A stretch of DNA of 5,508 nucleotides from Paludibacteraceae bacterium. Lineage in GTDB: Bacteria > Bacteroidota > Bacteroidia > Bacteroidales > Paludibacteraceae. The notes beneath the pieces were generated by a model. That model worked only from the letters and a program-made list of their open reading frames with translations. It had not been told where the DNA came from and searched no databases. The position numbers were made by a program, and so were the translations under genes. Positions 2,690-5,508 of the stretch are shown here, one piece after another (the first letter of the stretch is position 1; each line of letters starts with the position of its first letter). Location: the NCBI GenBank assembly GCA_024400275.1, contig JAKSMY010000082.1:1-5508 (forward strand), given 5' to 3'.

Positions 2690-5342
2690 CTAAAGTATTG
2701 TAGAGATGTCCGTCCATTTGAATGTATATATTTCCACGACGGATTACTTTTTGTGCCTCTTCGTCCGGACGGAAGGGGTTGTCTATATCTCCTTGTGTAA
2801 CCGTATTTAATTTACAAGACTGAATCCATTTTCCGTTGGGCAGCAGGACAATAACTTCCACGTACTGACCAGTTGTAAATCCTTTTTCCTGATAGTAAAT
2901 GGACTGTATTTGTCCGGCTTGTTCCTCTCCGTCCAATAACCAGCGGTATCCCTGGAAATCATACTTCTTGATGGCCTCCAATGTAACACCGATTACGTTA
3001 TCGTATTTCTGGTGCATGATAGAATTTGGCAGGCGCACAAAGACGGTGATGGGGAAGGAGAGTACCTGTGTGCATATATCGTCCCTCACGTCAATGCGTC
3101 CCGTAACGGTTCCGGGAGTAAAGTCGCTGACATCCAGCAGGAAGGTTGAACCGGAGACAATCAGCGGGTAGGTCTTTTCCTGTCCGTCGATGGTAGTGAC
3201 GAAGGAGGCGGCCGCTATCTCGCCCTTGTGGAAATCGTAAGGAATATAGATAGATGTCTGTCCATCACATTCCGGATTGATGTCAGTAGGAACGTTTATA
3301 TCCAAGCAGTGTACGACTTTGACGTGGTAGGTAACGACACTATCACAGCCAGCCTTGTTGGTCAGCGTGTAGGTTCTATCAGCGGAGTCATACAGCCATT
3401 CTCCATGCAAGAAGAAAGAGTCGCGTCCGAGTAAGTCCACTTCGCTTGGATAGGACGCTAAGCGGTGGCGGACCGTGAAGACCTTGACGGAGTCACAGCC
3501 AAATTCTTCAATTTGAGATGTAATAAGCGGCCCGGTATAGTCGTAAGGTTCGCAATAAGAGGTATCTTTTTTGATGGTATCGGGACTTGCTACATAGAAA
3601 GAAACACGCAGATTCTCACTATTTTCCATGCGTGTGCATGAGTTAATATAGGTGGCAGTGACCATCATGTCGTACCAACCTTTGGTCTCATACACGTGCT
3701 TAACCGTATTAGAAGCCACGATATCTGATGTGCCGTCACCATAGTTGTACGTTACACGTTGGTAGGTGTTATGACCGATGTTCAGTTTGACTTCAATGGT
3801 ATCTCCGGCGCAGAAGTGCGATGGGGCTATACTATCAATGCTGATGGGTGTTCCGTTGAGCATGATACTACGGCTGACTGTGGAAGAACCGCAGGAGTAG
3901 GCGTAGGACTCACGTTCGCCATAACCATAGACGTGTGCAAGAAAGCCACTGGCACCGGTCAAGTGGTAATAACGCGGTGTGGAAAGAATCTCATTCTCCA
4001 ATTGAATACGGGCGAAAGAGTATTCCGGATTGCCCGTGATGGGGTGGAAATACGATGCCATATTAGGCAGAGGCGCATCGTTCATGGTTAACTGCATAGT
4101 GGGCACATTCGCCGTAGGCGTGATGATGTTGACGTAGTGCAATTTAGCCAAAGAGGTATGGTAGGTGGAGAAAGTGATGTCTTTGATAACCTGTTCAATA
4201 GGGCTGACCCAGAGCATGGCAGGGTCGCTGACCAAAGTATCGGATTGTACTTTGGGCGTGAGATTGTCGTAGCGGTTAGACACCATAAACAGGTGAACAC
4301 CGGCAGGACACGATGTGGTAAGATAGCAAGACGAATCCACAACAAGAGGCAAAGGCAGTTCGCCCGAATAACGCGATTCATCCACTTTATCAGCACAATA
4401 AGCCAATGCTTCACCTATTTCAAATTCCCAATACTGCTTGGGTTCTTTGGAGAAATCAAATCTATGTACCAATTGCGGTTCGCCTTCACGCGAATTGATA
4501 TACACTTCCGTTCCGTCGTTGATAGCCATAACGGCTACACGGTCACGGCGGTGGTGCTTGGAAGCAGTGATAGCAAACTCGTTTCCCCAATAAGCGAGAG
4601 GCATAGCTTGTGACACAATATGGTCACGGTCACGTACGGAGTCGGGTAGGTTAGTATGCGGACATCCCTGGAAAATAGCAATGGGTTTGCCGTCACGGGC
4701 TGTAACGCGTGTACCACTGAGGTCAGCCTTGTTGCCGTCTTTGAGTCCTGTCCAAACGTAATAAACCTGTCCTTGTTTCAACGTAGCCGTTTGGTGACCC
4801 GTTTTTCCGCCAGAGGTGGTGGCGGTCAGGTAATAATCCACTACGGTGTTATCCTCCACCGCCACGATAGCGAAGTGTGACCCTTGCGGTTTGCCTTCGT
4901 GGTCGGATGGGTGGTACGCCTGAATGAGATAGTCGTCCAACAACGATGCCGTAGGTAATACATTGGTGGCATCGAACGATTTGGAACGATAGTTACCGGC
5001 AAAAAGTGATATATCTGCTGTGGAAGTAACGTGCAGAGCTGTGTTGGTAGCCGTTTCGTTGGTAGAACTATAACAACTTCCCCAGTTCCCTTGCGGGATT
5101 TTGACTTCTTGCGCCGAACCGGCTGCCAAATTGGTTTGGTAGGTGTAACCCGTAGAGGGATTGGTCACTGTGACCTGACACGCCTGAATCGTGGAAAAAG
5201 TTAGACGCAACTCTTCCGGTTGGTTATCAGCAGTACGAAGGAAAGTAACCCAGAAGTCTTTACCTTGAGTAGATGGCGTTTGCGCCATTATTTGGCAAGA
5301 GAGTATCGGCAGTAGGATTGCCAACAACAGTTTTTTATGCAT
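2673..5342 (-). CDS. Large secreted IgGFc-binding-like surface protein
   Basis: This 889-residue exported protein starts at the ATG at 5342-5340. A signal peptide (MHKKLLLAILLPILSCQIMA, cleavage near residue 20-21) is followed by GKDFWVTF at 27-34, the typical opening of the Bacteroidota proteins with an IgGFc-binding N-terminal domain. That domain runs to about 475 and ends near GFLAHVYGYG. A PKD-like domain follows (about 500-585, core YNYGDGTSD and HVYETKGWYDMMVTATY). Next come two short repeats with GCDSV (615-619, 665-669), then an Ig-like region (about 680-850) and a conserved tail (VIRRGNIYIQMDGHLYNTLGE). The tail recalls C-terminal sorting signals of secreted Bacteroidota proteins, but it is not a clear match to the standard type 9 signal. 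Binding or adhesion at the cell surface is inferred from the domains; actual IgG binding is not shown. A near-identical 3' end lies just upstream. Confidence 0.85.
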   Translation of the reverse strand: MHKKLLLAILLPILSCQIMAQTPSTQGKDFWVTFLRTADNQPEELRLTFSTIQACQVTVTNPSTGYTYQTNLAAGSAQEVKIPQGNWGSCYSSTNETATNTALHVTSTADISLFAGNYRSKSFDATNVLPTASLLDDYLIQAYHPSDHEGKPQGSHFAIVAVEDNTVVDYYLTATTSGGKTGHQTATLKQGQVYYVWTGLKDGNKADLSGTRVTARDGKPIAIFQGCPHTNLPDSVRDRDHIVSQAMPLAYWGNEFAITASKHHRRDRVAVMAINDGTEVYINSREGEPQLVHRFDFSKEPKQYWEFEIGEALAYCADKVDESRYSGELPLPLVVDSSCYLTTSCPAGVHLFMVSNRYDNLTPKVQSDTLVSDPAMLWVSPIEQVIKDITFSTYHTSLAKLHYVNIITPTANVPTMQLTMNDAPLPNMASYFHPITGNPEYSFARIQLENEILSTPRYYHLTGASGFLAHVYGYGERESYAYSCGSSTVSRSIMLNGTPISIDSIAPSHFCAGDTIEVKLNIGHNTYQRVTYNYGDGTSDIVASNTVKHVYETKGWYDMMVTATYINSCTRMENSENLRVSFYVASPDTIKKDTSYCEPYDYTGPLITSQIEEFGCDSVKVFTVRHRLASYPSEVDLLGRDSFFLHGEWLYDSADRTYTLTNKAGCDSVVTYHVKVVHCLDINVPTDINPECDGQTSIYIPYDFHKGEIAAASFVTTIDGQEKTYPLIVSGSTFLLDVSDFTPGTVTGRIDVRDDICTQVLSFPITVFVRLPNSIMHQKYDNVIGVTLEAIKKYDFQGYRWLLDGEEQAGQIQSIYYQEKGFTTGQYVEVIVLLPNGKWIQSCKLNTVTQGDIDNPFRPDEEAQKVIRRGNIYIQMDGHLYNTLGEQVD
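2689..2833. repeat. 145-bp direct repeat, copy A (3' end of the 889-residue gene)
   Basis: This segment matches 5364-5508 without gaps, with about 10 differences in 145 bp. The stretch 2779-2833 is identical to 5454-5508 over 55 bp, including silent positions. It encodes the last 48 or so residues of the surface protein. The match may continue beyond the right edge, which cuts copy B. Confidence 0.95.
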
Positions 5343-5347
5343 ATCGT

Positions 5348-5508
5348 TTAATCTATTTTTTCGCCTAAAGTATTATAGAGGTGTCCGTCCATTTGAATGT
5401 ATATATTTCCACGACGAATCACTTTTTGTGTATCTTCTTCCTGACGGAACGGATTGTCTATATCTCCTTGTGTAACCGTATTTAATTTACAAGACTGAAT
5501 CCATTTTC
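5348..5508 (-). CDS. C-terminal end of a tandem surface-protein paralog (partial)
   Basis: The frame is open from the right edge to TAA 5350-5348 and encodes 52 complete codons. The partial protein begins KWIQSCKLNTVTQGDIDNPF and ends HLYNTLGEKID. It matches the C-terminus of the 889-residue protein with only a few changes (RQEEDTQ for RPDEEAQ, EKID for EQVD). The stop is 5 nt before the ATG of that gene, so the two are adjacent members of one operon. Only the tail is visible. Whether the rest of the protein has the same IgGFc-binding-like and PKD-like domains cannot be judged here. The shared tail suggests both use the same export or anchoring route. Confidence 0.9.
   Translation of the reverse strand, partial: KWIQSCKLNTVTQGDIDNPFRQEEDTQKVIRRGNIYIQMDGHLYNTLGEKID
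5364..5508. repeat. 145-bp direct repeat, copy B (cut by window edge)
   Basis: This is the partner of 2689-2833 at a constant offset of 2675 bp, with no gaps. Divergence is concentrated in the variable stretch around 5417-5453. The portion nearest the right edge is identical to copy A, so the repeat probably extends out of the window. Confidence 0.95.

Noticed and set aside
4137..4613. Plus-strand 158-codon frame
   Set aside because: It is antisense to the surface-protein gene, whose domain structure is continuous through this stretch.

Overview
The window looks like a piece of a Bacteroidales (Bacteroidota) chromosome. Three things point there. The two recognisable promoters carry the TAnnTTTG -7 element of this phylum about 20 nt downstream of a TTTG-like -33 element. 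Ribosome binding sites are not Shine-Dalgarno-like. Several protein types are typical of the group: the surface protein opening with GKDFWVTF, a DUF4491 protein, and a DUF4143-type ATPase. Genus cannot be decided from the sequence alone.

Left part (1-908) is a gene-poor accessory-looking end. It holds the 5' end of an AAA/DUF4143-type ATPase reading left out of the window. A divergent control region follows, with one promoter facing each way, a CGGTT tandem array between them and a 12-bp inverted repeat around the rightward promoter. The rightward transcript would be a structured leader with a 19-codon ORF and an attenuator-like set of alternative hairpins, but no normal-length gene lies behind it. 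The part ends at about 880-908 in an orphan 3' end of a tRNA gene (T arm plus acceptor 3' strand). This is the scar expected at the distal end of an element integrated into a tRNA gene, and the tRNA terminator still follows it. I infer that 1-880 is one end of such an element and that chromosomal DNA starts after about 908.

Right part (1007-5508) is one leftward gene cluster with very tight spacing. In transcription order it contains the 3' end of a surface-protein paralog (partial), an 889-residue IgGFc-binding-like surface protein, a PAP2-family lipid phosphatase, a DUF4491 membrane protein, a small exported protein of unknown family and a 35-residue single-span membrane peptide. It closes with an intrinsic terminator at 1007-1037 that faces the tRNA terminator. 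The surface-protein genes and the phosphatase overlap or nearly touch, so they are probably one transcript.

Two features suggest variation at the cell surface. The PAP2 gene contains eight copies of an 11-bp tandem repeat just before its third catalytic motif, so gain or loss of one copy would remove that motif. The two tandem surface-protein genes share an almost identical 3' end, including 55 consecutive identical bases, which indicates recent duplication or gene conversion.
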